Shown here one piece after another: positions 1 through 8,762 of a stretch of 64,000 nt of DNA; position 1 is the stretch's first letter; every line of letters starts with the position of its first letter. The DNA lies in the IMG/VR virus record IMGVR_UViG_3300022752_004319, positions 1 through 64,000 of that record. One strand, given 5' to 3'. The position numbers and the translations under genes were made by a program. The notes beneath the pieces were generated by a model, which saw only the letters and a list, made by a program, of their open reading frames with translations, made no database searches and was not told the DNA's origin. Origin of the DNA: a virus.

Positions 1-717
1 CCTGATATGGGTGGTGAAATGCCTGATATGGGTGGTGAAATGCCTGATATTGGTGGTGAAATGCCTGATATGGGTGGTGGAAAAGAAGAAGTTTCTTTTC
101 GTACAATTCAAAAATTAACAGGAAAACTAGGTCAAAAACTAAGAATGTTGGATGACACAGTTGGTATGACATCTGAAGATGTAAAATATGTATTAAATTC
201 TATTTTATCTGCGGTTGATTTATCAAAATTAGAAGACGAAGATCGTGAAGATATTTTAGCTAAGTTCGAAGAAGATTATGATGAAGATATGATGGGATCT
301 GATGATATGGGTGATCAAATTGATGTCGACACTGAAGTTGATATTCAAGAACCTGAAATGTCAGCACCGAAAGAAGAATTTGGTGAGGAAGATGAGGATG
401 GAATGTTCCGTAAAAAAATCGGTTCAATTATGGACTCAGTTTTTGCTGAATCTGAGGTTGAAAAACTTTTATCTCAATACTATCGTGTGAATGAAAACGA
501 AAAGAAATTGAAAGATAAAAAAATAGATGAGTATAAAAAAGTAACATTAAATCAAGTAAATCAACTAGCCGAAACAAAAAAACAAAAGGATAGTGCTGAG
601 TTTATTATAAAAGAAACCAAAGGATTTAAGTTCAAAGGTAAGACTAATCTTAAAAACCTAGTTTTTGAAAATAATGGTGAAATTTTGAAAATTGATTTAG
701 ATGGACAATTTCTATGA
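1..717 (+). CDS. Acidic repeat-containing protein, 5'-truncated by the window edge
   Basis: The frame is open to base 1, so the true start lies upstream; the ATG at 7 is inside a repeat. The visible N-terminus is a tandem array of Met-Gly-Gly-Glu-Met-Pro-Asp heptads encoded by a 21-bp repeat. A strongly acidic middle (Asp/Glu runs, about residues 75-135) and a Lys/Glu-rich C-terminus follow. No family is recognised. Its stop overlaps the next gene's start (ATGA at 714), so the two are probably translationally coupled. Its place just upstream of the packaging genes suggests a virion or head-assembly role, but nothing in the sequence proves it. Confidence 0.75.
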   Translation, partial: PDMGGEMPDMGGEMPDIGGEMPDMGGGKEEVSFRTIQKLTGKLGQKLRMLDDTVGMTSEDVKYVLNSILSAVDLSKLEDEDREDILAKFEEDYDEDMMGSDDMGDQIDVDTEVDIQEPEMSAPKEEFGEEDEDGMFRKKIGSIMDSVFAESEVEKLLSQYYRVNENEKKLKDKKIDEYKKVTLNQVNQLAETKKQKDSAEFIIKETKGFKFKGKTNLKNLVFENNGEILKIDLDGQFL

Positions 718-1109
718 GCCACTTAATTTATATCAACGGACTAGGCCCGAATTATAAAGGAGATAACATTTACGAATTTATCTTTAGTGACTCTTTTGAT
801 GTGTGGGGTGATAACTGGGATTCAAAACCAGCTCACGGTCATCCATTACCACCTGAAATGAAATACATAACTAAAGTCGGTATTCTACGTAATACTGAGG
901 TGATACTAGATCTAGTTCAAAATTCTGACTATATGGGTGTTATCGATGCTATGGAAGACATAATAGCCCTCGGTTGGGAAACAGATGATAGTTGTGGTGA
1001 AAATAAAAGATTAGTATTCAAGTTTGGTGAACCCGAACAAAGTATAAAAGATAAACTTTACGAAAGAGATGTCGTATTGGAATTTGAAAAACAAATGTCT
1101 TATGTCTAA
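714..1109 (+). CDS. Conserved-looking hypothetical phage protein (131 aa)
   Basis: Starts in an ATGA overlap with the upstream gene. The protein is soluble-looking with no membrane segment. It has an aromatic, Gly/Asp-rich N-terminal half (IYEFIFSD around residue 20, then a WGDNWDSKP segment) and a charged C-terminal helix-like end. The composition resembles small conserved proteins found beside terminase genes in T4-like phages, but I cannot assign a function. It overlaps the next gene by 8 bases if that gene starts at 1102. Confidence 0.75.
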   Translation: MSHLIYINGLGPNYKGDNIYEFIFSDSFDVWGDNWDSKPAHGHPLPPEMKYITKVGILRNTEVILDLVQNSDYMGVIDAMEDIIALGWETDDSCGENKRLVFKFGEPEQSIKDKLYERDVVLEFEKQMSYV

Positions 1110-1893
1110 AATTAAAATTAATAAGTTAGTAAAAGCTGGACTAAGTAGAAATATGGTTTCGCAATTGTCCGAGAGAGCAATGGATGTTTTAATTCAAAAA
1201 TTTATTTTGGATGAGCAAACAGGTACAGTTACAGTGTCAAAAGAAACCGATCCAACCAAAATTCGTGACTTAGCTAGTAAAGGGTTAAATGTTACGGTTG
1301 CAAATGAAGTGAAAGAAGATGAAAGAACTCAAGATCCACACCAAGTTGGCCCATCAACAGATGATGGTTTTGGTGATTACGGTGATGGTATGGATGAGGG
1401 TGAAATGACTGAAAAAAAACAAAAGAAAAATCCTTGGGCTATTTGTACAGCAACTATGGGTAAAAAATTTGGTACAACTGAAAGAAGTGATTGGTCTAAA
1501 AGACAGATGAAAGAATATGAGAGATGTGTAATGGATGTCAAAAAACAAATTAAAGAAAATAAGAACCCCCTACTTCCAATCCTAGAAAATATGACTAGAA
1601 AACAGATTGAGACCAATTTGTTACCTCAAATGGATAAAGCTTCATTAATTGAGATGGTCGCTAAAAACCAATCTATTGTTAAAAGACCACTTTATAATTC
1701 ATCCGAAGATAAAACCAAAAAGATGAAAAAACCTATAGGTTCTATGTTTTCAATTACTAAAGAAAAATTTGAGAGTGACCTCAAAGAAATGGAAAAAACA
1801 GAAGGAAAAACACGTGAGTTATCACCCAATCCCGGTAAGACCAAAATTCCTGATTATTTAACCTTTGATCAACTTAATATTAAATTTAAATAG
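1102..1893 (+). CDS. Hypothetical phage protein with a Trp-Ala-Ile-Cys motif domain (263 aa)
   Basis: The open frame begins at 1069, deep inside the preceding gene. The ATG at 1102 gives a normal short overlap and a natural N-terminus (MSKIKINKLV), so I chose it. An acidic Gly-rich linker is followed by a compact motif (NPWAICTATMG, then a YERCVMDVKKQ helix, about residues 112-154) that I have seen in small proteins of T4-like phages. The function of that motif is unknown to me. The C-terminus is Lys-rich. It is probably cotranscribed with its neighbours. Confidence 0.7.
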   Translation: MSKIKINKLVKAGLSRNMVSQLSERAMDVLIQKFILDEQTGTVTVSKETDPTKIRDLASKGLNVTVANEVKEDERTQDPHQVGPSTDDGFGDYGDGMDEGEMTEKKQKKNPWAICTATMGKKFGTTERSDWSKRQMKEYERCVMDVKKQIKENKNPLLPILENMTRKQIETNLLPQMDKASLIEMVAKNQSIVKRPLYNSSEDKTKKMKKPIGSMFSITKEKFESDLKEMEKTEGKTRELSPNPGKTKIPDYLTFDQLNIKFK

Positions 1894-1895
1894 TA

Positions 1896-3146
1896 ATGTT
1901 AAAGAAAAAATTTATTAAAGAAGCACCTATCGACTATGGTGATAGACCAGAAAGAATGGATCCAGGTACACAGAGGAAAATAGAAACTGGACAAACTCCC
2001 ATTTCCAAACAACCTTTTATGCCTAAAATCACAGGAGCACAAACATTCGAAGAAGTTATTGCCTCTGAAAGATTTAAACAAGTAATTGAAAACATTCGTA
2101 GATATACTAACATACCTGGTCCTGTTGATATGCGAAACATCGGTCAATTACAGATGTTATTAATGTCAGCACTCCGAGAAATAGTAAACATTGAAAGACA
2201 ACACAAGGAATATTTAGAGAACTTATCAATTGAATTGGTCAGAAAAGAATTAGAAATAGACCCTTCTGAGATAGAGTATGAATCTAATTTGGTTAGACCT
2301 AGTGACATTTCCAACGAAGGTTTTCAAATGGAACCTGAAGAGAAATCCGCAGAAGAAATAGCAAAATTATTTCAAACTCCAGAAAAGAAAGAGGATGAAG
2401 AAGAAAACCCAGTCGAAGCTTTACTCAGAGCCTTAGAAGAGTTCAATATTGAAAGAAGTAAGAGAAGATTGATTAATATGTTCATTCAAGGTGCTGGGGC
2501 TAAAGCCCAATATATGTACCATTTGATTGAAGAAAAATTAAATGAACTAGATCCAAGGTTATTAAATTTATACGGAACATTAATGTCCGTCAATGAAATG
2601 TTATATTGGATATTGGACGAAAACATGCTAGGAGATTTGATGGGAAGTAAAGCTGGTTCGGTGGAAGTCGATACAAATCAAGATCCCCCGAAAGTTATGG
2701 CCAAAGGGGTTATTTTTCCAGTGTTACTACACGAGTTGGTGAAAGGAACGTATGAAGTTATTGGAAAATTCGGATTACCATCAAATCCTGAAAAACAAAA
2801 GATGGTTACAGGATACGAGGATACGTTACCTGCTGAGGTTTGGGATTTAAGATTTGGCCCAGTATTCTGGGAAAGATTATTAAACGTATATCCTAATAGG
2901 ATTTTTGAATCAGGACAAAGATTTATACAAAATTATTTGTTCCAAAAATTTGTTATGATGAGTGCTGAAGAATTTATTGATCTAACAAAAATGATTCTTT
3001 TGGGTAATCCAAAAGCAAATCAAATTTTGGATAGAATGGTAAAAGAAATATCGGAAAGATTAAGGGAATTGGAAAATGAAGCCAGTGAAGAAGATGACGA
3101 TGATGGGTTGGGTGATATTAACATTGACGATATCTTCAATCGATAA
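1896..3146 (+). CDS. Hypothetical protein upstream of the terminase (416 aa)
   Basis: Begins 2 bases after the previous stop and ends 10 bases before the terminase start. It looks largely alpha-helical, with charged amphipathic stretches, an acidic linker near residues 150-172 and a very acidic C-terminal tail (Glu-Asp runs, final 25 residues). No signal peptide or membrane segment is visible. No family is recognised. The position immediately before gp17-like terminase is where T4-like phages put small-terminase or neck/tail-completion functions, but the length and lack of a helix-turn-helix give no direct support for a small terminase. Confidence 0.75.
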   Translation: MLKKKFIKEAPIDYGDRPERMDPGTQRKIETGQTPISKQPFMPKITGAQTFEEVIASERFKQVIENIRRYTNIPGPVDMRNIGQLQMLLMSALREIVNIERQHKEYLENLSIELVRKELEIDPSEIEYESNLVRPSDISNEGFQMEPEEKSAEEIAKLFQTPEKKEDEEENPVEALLRALEEFNIERSKRRLINMFIQGAGAKAQYMYHLIEEKLNELDPRLLNLYGTLMSVNEMLYWILDENMLGDLMGSKAGSVEVDTNQDPPKVMAKGVIFPVLLHELVKGTYEVIGKFGLPSNPEKQKMVTGYEDTLPAEVWDLRFGPVFWERLLNVYPNRIFESGQRFIQNYLFQKFVMMSAEEFIDLTKMILLGNPKANQILDRMVKEISERLRELENEASEEDDDDGLGDINIDDIFNR

Positions 3147-3156
3147 CTAAAATGAA

Positions 3157-4926
3157 ATGGGATTTACTAAAGAACAACTTTTACTTGAATATACCAAGTG
3201 TGTTAGGAATACAGAATACGCTTTAAAAACATATTTACAAACTTACGACAATACACAGTCAAAGTATGTTCCTCTAGAACTTTTTCCAGATCAGGCAACC
3301 CTAATCAAAGATTACGAAGAGCACAACGAAAACATTGCAAAAAAATATAGACAAGCTGGTGTATCTACAGTTACCGCGGCTTGGATTAGCAAAAAACTAG
3401 CATTCGCTCTTAAAAACAAACCCGAAAAGGTTTTGTGTATTGCAAATAAGTTGGATACAGCGGTTGAATTTGCAAATAAAGTGAGGGGGTTTATTGACCA
3501 ATGGCCAAGTTGGGTGGGTATTACCTACAGTAATGAAAAAAATTCCCAAAGACATTTCAAAATTTCTAACGGGTGTGAGGTCAAAGCGGTTGCTACGTCT
3601 AAGGATGCCTTGAGGGGTTATACACCAACAATTCTTATTTTTGATGAGGCAGCGTATATTGAGGCTGATAGTGATTTCTGGGCGGCTTGTATGGCCTCCT
3701 TATCGACAGGGGGTAAAGTGATTGTTATTTCCACACCAAATGGATACGACCCGATATATTATGAGATCTATGACCAATCTTTAAGGGGGATCAATGATTT
3801 TAAAATAACCGAAATGTTTTGGTGGAGAGATCCGAGATACACCAAAGATTTACAGTTTTTAAAAGTAGATGATCTTATTCATTTTTATCTTAACAGAGAT
3901 GAATACCCAGATCTGGAAATTGTTGATTTCTCTGAAACACTACCATTCGATCGAGACTATGATGAGATCCAGAAATTATTTGAAAGTGGATACAAACCAA
4001 CGTCAAATTGGTTTGAAAAAATGGTCAAGAAATTAAAATATGATAAAAGAAAAGTTGCACAAGAATTAGAATGTAATTTTTTGGGGTCTGGTGATAATGT
4101 GTTCGACTCAAATTTGGTTCAAAAAATATTGGAAAATGATGTGAAGGATCCTGTAAACAAAATGGTGAGTGGTGGTTTGTGGTTATGGAAAGAACCAGTT
4201 TTGGGACATCGATACATTATGGGTGTTGACGTGAGTAGGGGTGATAGTGAAGACTTCTCCACTTTTCAAATTTTCGATTTTGACGATAGAGAACAGGTTG
4301 TTGAGTATTTGGGAAAACTACCGCCTGATAATTTGGCGGATATTGTTTATAAGTGGGCGACAATGTATAAAGCATTTGTTGTAGTTGATATTACTGGTGG
4401 TATGGGTGTCTCAACCGCAAGAAAACTTCAAGAACTAGGTTACAAAGATTTATATGTTGATGGTATGGATATTGCAAATAAATGGAAATTTGATCCCAAA
4501 ATGCAAGATAAAATACCGGGAATTAATTTTAACAATAAACGAGTACAAATAATTTCAGCATTAGAAGAATATTTTCGTCACGGATTGAAAATACATTCAA
4601 TTCGTCTTGTTAATGAAATGAACACATTCGTTTATATTAATGGTCGTCCTGATCATATGAAAGGACAACACGACGATCTAATTATGTCTCTTGCTATGGC
4701 GGTATATGTCGCCGATTATTCATTTACTCAGTTACAAAAAGTATCACAACAAGCAAAAGTTTTATTGGAATCTTGGGAAGTAAAAACATACGAACAACCT
4801 TCATCCCAACATTTTAATCCCGCATTACCAAACACAAATTATAAAGAAAATCCAGCGTTTAGAAATCAACCATCAAGAGCTGATTATGAACAATATTCTT
4901 GGTTGTTCGGTGGTGGTAAGCGTTGA
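3157..4926 (+). CDS. terL: Terminase large subunit, T4 gp17-like (ATPase and nuclease)
   Basis: Packaging motor: an N-terminal ATPase translocates DNA into the prohead and a C-terminal RNase H-fold nuclease cuts the concatemer. The ATPase has a P-loop region near residues 63-72 (KYRQAGVST), where the usual Lys of GKT/GKS is replaced by Val. Walker B with the catalytic Glu is at ILIFDEAA (D163, E164). Nuclease carboxylates are visible at GVDVSRGD (D358), VVDITGG (D411) and QHDDL (D506/D507). The 589-residue length fits gp17 (about 610). Portal, protease and capsid genes follow in T4 order. The unusual P-loop is seen in other phage terminases and does not imply inactivity. Confidence 0.95.
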   Translation: MGFTKEQLLLEYTKCVRNTEYALKTYLQTYDNTQSKYVPLELFPDQATLIKDYEEHNENIAKKYRQAGVSTVTAAWISKKLAFALKNKPEKVLCIANKLDTAVEFANKVRGFIDQWPSWVGITYSNEKNSQRHFKISNGCEVKAVATSKDALRGYTPTILIFDEAAYIEADSDFWAACMASLSTGGKVIVISTPNGYDPIYYEIYDQSLRGINDFKITEMFWWRDPRYTKDLQFLKVDDLIHFYLNRDEYPDLEIVDFSETLPFDRDYDEIQKLFESGYKPTSNWFEKMVKKLKYDKRKVAQELECNFLGSGDNVFDSNLVQKILENDVKDPVNKMVSGGLWLWKEPVLGHRYIMGVDVSRGDSEDFSTFQIFDFDDREQVVEYLGKLPPDNLADIVYKWATMYKAFVVVDITGGMGVSTARKLQELGYKDLYVDGMDIANKWKFDPKMQDKIPGINFNNKRVQIISALEEYFRHGLKIHSIRLVNEMNTFVYINGRPDHMKGQHDDLIMSLAMAVYVADYSFTQLQKVSQQAKVLLESWEVKTYEQPSSQHFNPALPNTNYKENPAFRNQPSRADYEQYSWLFGGGKR

Positions 4927-4956
4927 TTTATAAATTGAAGTATTTACCATTAAAAG

Positions 4957-7758
4957 ATGGAAGATAAAAATTTAACAATATGGCAGAGACTTTCCCAAAG
5001 TTTTGGGCCTAACTCACTTCTAGGTCAGGATTTACCTACATATAAATTTGATAAGAAAGAATTACTCAGAACACAGAGTAAAGATGAATATGAAAAACAA
5101 AAACTTCAAGCACAACAAACTTACTATCTTGTAAGTCAATGGGCTAAAGTTGAAAACAATTTATACAACCAAGCGGTATATTATGAACCAACAAGATTAG
5201 CATCATACTATGATTTCGAAAGTATGGAATATTCGTTAAGTTCTGAAACACTTATAGCAACACCTGATGGTTTTATAACAATAAAAGACCTTGCAGATAA
5301 AGGTAGAGACCACGAATTTATTGTATATGCTTACGATCATAACACCGAAAAAGTTGTACCCGCATTAGCAAGGAACGCTCATTACACACGTGATGAAATG
5401 ACTTATAAAATTACATTTGATGATGGATCACACATAATTGCAACATATGGTCACAGATTTTTGAAACGTGATGGTGTTTTCGAGGTTGTTGAAAATCTGA
5501 AACCCGGTGATTCTATGATGCCATTTTATCGTAAATCATTTTTTGATAATCAAAATTATAATTGGGTATATGTGTGTAATTCTAATGAAGGACATCACGG
5601 ATGGGTTTCTGAACACAAATTAATTGCTGAATGGTATTACGACAAAAAAGTTAGTGTTGACGAAGAAGTTCATCACAAAGATTTTAATGGTAAAAATAAT
5701 AACCCTGAAAATTTGCAAATTATGAATATTTCAGAGCACAGGGCTTATCACAGAAAATTGAATAATGAAAAACTTTGGGCCAATCCAGAATTCAGAGAAA
5801 AAATGTCAATTGTTGCCAAAAGAAAAGGAAAACTAAGTTGGAATGGGAGAAGAGTGGGTGTTAAGAACCCGTCTTATTTTCACATACCATACGATTTAAT
5901 AGTTCAAAAAGCTACTGAGTATAAAACTTTAATGGGTACAGCGTCAGCACTTAATATTTCATACAAAAAATTACAAAGAGAAATAACATATGCTGGTTAT
6001 AAAGATTGGAGTACTTTTTGTTTTGCTTATGGTATTGAAAAATCGAAATATTCAACCGCTAAGGTTAAAGGTGATAGTTATGTTTTTAACCATAAAATTG
6101 TAAGTATTGAACCGCACGGAGTTGTACCAGTGTATGACTTGAGTGTACCTGGATATAAAAACTTTGCAACTGACACCATATTTTCCCATAACACACCAGA
6201 AATCGCGTCAGCATTGGATACATATGCTGAAGAGTCAACCACCGTTGATGAAAATGGTTTTATGTTACAGATTTATTCTGATTCGCCCAGAATAAAATCT
6301 ATTCTAGCGGATTTATTTAATAACGCTCTTGACATCAACACAAACTTACCGATGTGGACACGTAATACCGCCAAATATGGTGATAATTTTGTGTTTTTGA
6401 AATTAGATCCTGAAAAGGGTGTTGTGGGTTGTTTACAACTACCTAACATTGAAATAGAAAGAATTGAGGTAGGAATGAAAGGTAGAGCAACCTCAGGATT
6501 TGGGGCCGCACAAGCATCCAACGCCGATACAAAAAGTTTAACATTTACTTGGAAAAACAAACAACTGGATTTTAATAGTTGGGAAATTGCCCACTTCCGA
6601 TTGTTAGGTGATGATCGTAAACTACCTTACGGAACAGCGATGACCGAAAAAGCAAGAAGGATTTGGAAACAATTGGTATTAGCTGAGGATGCGATGCTTG
6701 TTTATCGAACATCTAGAGCCCCTGAAAGAAGAGTATTTAAAGTTTATGTTGGTAATATGGACGACGCGGATGTTTATCCATATGTCCAAAGATTTGCACA
6801 ACAATTTAAAAAAGATCAGATTGCAGACCCTAAAACTGGTAATGTTGACATGAGATTCAATCAGATGGCGGTAGACCAAGACTTTTTTATTCCTGTAAGA
6901 GATCCTGCTGCACCTACACCAATTGATACGTTAGCTGGCGCTCAAAACCTATCAGAAATTGCAGATATCGAGTACATTCAGAAAAAACTCTTGACGGCAC
7001 TTAGAATTCCAAAAGCATTTTTAGGATTTGAGGAACCTGTTGGAGATGGTAAAAATTTATCTTTACAAGACATTCGTTTTGCAAGAACAATCAATAGAAT
7101 TCAAAAGTGTATGATTTCGGAGTTGAATAAAATTGCTATCATTCACTTGTTTTTACTTGGTTTCGAAGATGAACTTGGTTCATTTCAATTATCACTGACT
7201 AATCCATCTAAACAAGCGGATTTACTTGCAGTAGAAGTTTGGAAAGAAAAAATGTTATTGTATAGAGATGCTGTCACTAAAATTGAAGGTATTGCGCCAG
7301 TATCTCAGGCTTGGGCTAAAAAACACGTTCTTGGATTTTCAGATGATGAAATCAAACTTGATTTACAACAACAAAGAATGGAAATGGCGGTATCTGCAGA
7401 ACTCACAAATACACCTAATGTTATTAACAGAACAGGTCTCTTTGACAATATCGATAAGTTGTACGGAAAACAAGTTATGAGTGGAGAAACATCAACCACA
7501 GGTACAGCACCTATGGGTGGTGCGGAACCATTACCTCCTGCTGGCGGTGGATTAGGTGGAGAAATAGGTGGCGGTGAAATACCAGCACCAGCTCCTGAGG
7601 AACCTACATTAGCACCAGAAAGTAGGAAAAAAACACCAAACATAATCTTAGAAAGGATGGGAATAGAAAATAGAGAAGAAATAGATTTTGATAAAGGTGA
7701 AAAAATATTATCATCAATTCAAAATGAGTTGGACAAATTATCGGATGAAACTATTTAA
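4957..7758 (+). CDS. 20: Portal protein (gp20-like) precursor containing an intein
   Basis: The 933-residue precursor consists of a portal protein split by an in-frame 320-residue intein (residues 93-412). Removing it gives a 613-residue extein whose join reads YDFESMEY then TPEIASALD, the conserved portal segment. Further portal features include TMAEKA-like and IPKAFLGFEEP segments in the C-terminal half and a flexible Gly/Pro-rich tail (about residues 845-890). The portal forms the ring at the capsid vertex through which DNA enters and to which the tail joins. It follows terminase by 30 bases and precedes the protease, matching T4 order. Unless splicing occurs, the portal would be disrupted, so the intein is presumably active. 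Confidence 0.92.
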   Translation: MEDKNLTIWQRLSQSFGPNSLLGQDLPTYKFDKKELLRTQSKDEYEKQKLQAQQTYYLVSQWAKVENNLYNQAVYYEPTRLASYYDFESMEYSLSSETLIATPDGFITIKDLADKGRDHEFIVYAYDHNTEKVVPALARNAHYTRDEMTYKITFDDGSHIIATYGHRFLKRDGVFEVVENLKPGDSMMPFYRKSFFDNQNYNWVYVCNSNEGHHGWVSEHKLIAEWYYDKKVSVDEEVHHKDFNGKNNNPENLQIMNISEHRAYHRKLNNEKLWANPEFREKMSIVAKRKGKLSWNGRRVGVKNPSYFHIPYDLIVQKATEYKTLMGTASALNISYKKLQREITYAGYKDWSTFCFAYGIEKSKYSTAKVKGDSYVFNHKIVSIEPHGVVPVYDLSVPGYKNFATDTIFSHNTPEIASALDTYAEESTTVDENGFMLQIYSDSPRIKSILADLFNNALDINTNLPMWTRNTAKYGDNFVFLKLDPEKGVVGCLQLPNIEIERIEVGMKGRATSGFGAAQASNADTKSLTFTWKNKQLDFNSWEIAHFRLLGDDRKLPYGTAMTEKARRIWKQLVLAEDAMLVYRTSRAPERRVFKVYVGNMDDADVYPYVQRFAQQFKKDQIADPKTGNVDMRFNQMAVDQDFFIPVRDPAAPTPIDTLAGAQNLSEIADIEYIQKKLLTALRIPKAFLGFEEPVGDGKNLSLQDIRFARTINRIQKCMISELNKIAIIHLFLLGFEDELGSFQLSLTNPSKQADLLAVEVWKEKMLLYRDAVTKIEGIAPVSQAWAKKHVLGFSDDEIKLDLQQQRMEMAVSAELTNTPNVINRTGLFDNIDKLYGKQVMSGETSTTGTAPMGGAEPLPPAGGGLGGEIGGGEIPAPAPEEPTLAPESRKKTPNIILERMGIENREEIDFDKGEKILSSIQNELDKLSDETI
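5233..6192 (+). other. Intein with HNH homing endonuclease inside the portal gene
   Basis: The boundaries follow intein splice motifs. Block A starts at Ser93 (SLSSETLIATPDG), block B is TYGH (T163-H166), block F is VYDLSVPGYKNFAT, and block G ends in SHN (N412) with Thr413 as the +1 nucleophile. All residues needed for protein splicing by the standard pathway are present. Between blocks B and F lies an HNH-type domain (HHKDFNGKNNNPENLQ starting at H239, then SEHRAYH). A NUMOD-like and helix-turn-helix-like stretch follows. No LAGLIDADG motif is seen. Established knowledge: such endonucleases cut intein-free alleles and spread the element. Confidence 0.93.
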
Positions 7759-7771
7759 CAAATAAAAGACT

Positions 7772-8473
7772 ATGAAATTCGGAGAATTATTTTCAGCAAT
7801 CGAAAGCCATTTGCTATCCTCTTACGAGAAAGGAATTTTTGAATCACAAATAAATGGTTTCAACAATTTGGTACTTAGAAATAAAGAATTATCATCAATA
7901 TTCTATCTTTACAATCAATTAGACGAAACCAAGTCTTTAGATCGAGAGTCTGCTGAATTATTAATTCAAGAAACGGTCAGACAAATTGAAAATATCAAAC
8001 CTGATGTAAAAAAGAAATTAGTAGAACTATGGGTAAAAGATGTTACAACTGAGAATGTCTACGAAGACATTGATAATTTGATTTACACAGATATTACAAA
8101 TTTAATAGAAACAGTACAGTCCAAAAAGAAATTGATTTCAGCTCTCACAGAAACGGTTCAACCAAAAGAAAAAGTTAATATACCAATAACAACTCTTTTC
8201 AAAATCGCAAATAGAACAACATCAGAATATGTCCAAAATTTGGATGAGGACACAAAAAAAGAATTGGTAAATATCCTTACTGAAGATATTGAGGTGTTAG
8301 AAAACAAATATACTGAACTCAAAAAAGACACAATAGAAAAATTAAGACAAAAATTGTCCGAGAATTCTGGTGAAGTTTTTAATAAAATTGAAGAAGTTCT
8401 TTATCAGATCGACAGAGAATCGTTTGACAGGATTAATTACGTGAGGTTAAAGTCCTTATCGGACAATTTGTAA
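7772..8473 (+). CDS. Hypothetical helical protein between portal and protease genes (233 aa)
   Basis: Starts 13 bases after the portal stop. It is predicted almost entirely helical from its Lys/Glu/Leu/Ile pattern, with likely coiled-coil segments (about residues 165-215). There is no signal peptide, membrane segment or recognised motif. Position within the head operon suggests a head-assembly or prohead core component; T4 has small core proteins (gp67, gp68) at the equivalent place, but this protein is longer and similarity is not evident by eye. It is convergent with the bS21-like gene, only 2 bases apart. Confidence 0.75.
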   Translation: MKFGELFSAIESHLLSSYEKGIFESQINGFNNLVLRNKELSSIFYLYNQLDETKSLDRESAELLIQETVRQIENIKPDVKKKLVELWVKDVTTENVYEDIDNLIYTDITNLIETVQSKKKLISALTETVQPKEKVNIPITTLFKIANRTTSEYVQNLDEDTKKELVNILTEDIEVLENKYTELKKDTIEKLRQKLSENSGEVFNKIEEVLYQIDRESFDRINYVRLKSLSDNL

Positions 8474-8475
8474 TC

Positions 8476-8667
8476 TCAGTTCTCCGCGTCACGTTTTCTT
8501 TGAATGAACTGAGCCTTCAAAACTTCTTTTCTTCTTTTTTCAGCCTTACTCTCGAAAGAAAGTCTTGACAATAATCCTTCATTTTGTTTTGTTTTGATAA
8601 TTTTTCCTTTTAATAATTTCAAGGATTTATCAAGACTAGATGTTCCGTTTACTTTAATTTTAATCAT
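8476..8667 (-). CDS. rpsU: bS21-like small ribosomal subunit protein
   Basis: The 63-residue protein has the bS21 layout. It has an N-terminal beta-like IKIKV, then SLDKSLKLLKGKI matching the family's (D)xALrxfKr helix. A Lys-Gly-Leu turn follows, then a basic arm (FESKAEKRRKEVLKAQ...RKR) corresponding to the ExPxxxRKRxKxxA region. Length fits Bacteroidota bS21 (about 60-65). bS21 sits on the 30S platform near the anti-Shine-Dalgarno end of 16S rRNA, so a phage copy could alter which mRNAs are translated. It is alone on the minus strand between + strand head genes, and no Shine-Dalgarno precedes it. Phage bS21 homologues are known in large phages. Identification is by motif only. Confidence 0.78.
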   Translation of the reverse strand: MIKIKVNGTSSLDKSLKLLKGKIIKTKQNEGLLSRLSFESKAEKRRKEVLKAQFIQRKRDAEN

Positions 8668-8672
8668 GTGCT

Positions 8673-8679
8673 ATAAATA
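8673..8679 (-). promoter_or_regulatory. Candidate promoter element TATTTAT ahead of the bS21-like gene (minus strand)
   Basis: Minus-strand TATTTATA lies 5 bases before the bS21-like start codon. On the + strand the same bases read TATAAATA, 83 bases before the 8763 gene, so either gene could use it. Confidence 0.3.
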
Positions 8680-8762
8680 ATACAAAAGTTAAAAAAAATT
8701 TGATTTGTATCAATAATTGTGTTATTTTTTTGTCAAAATAAACGAGTATAGAATATGGATAA

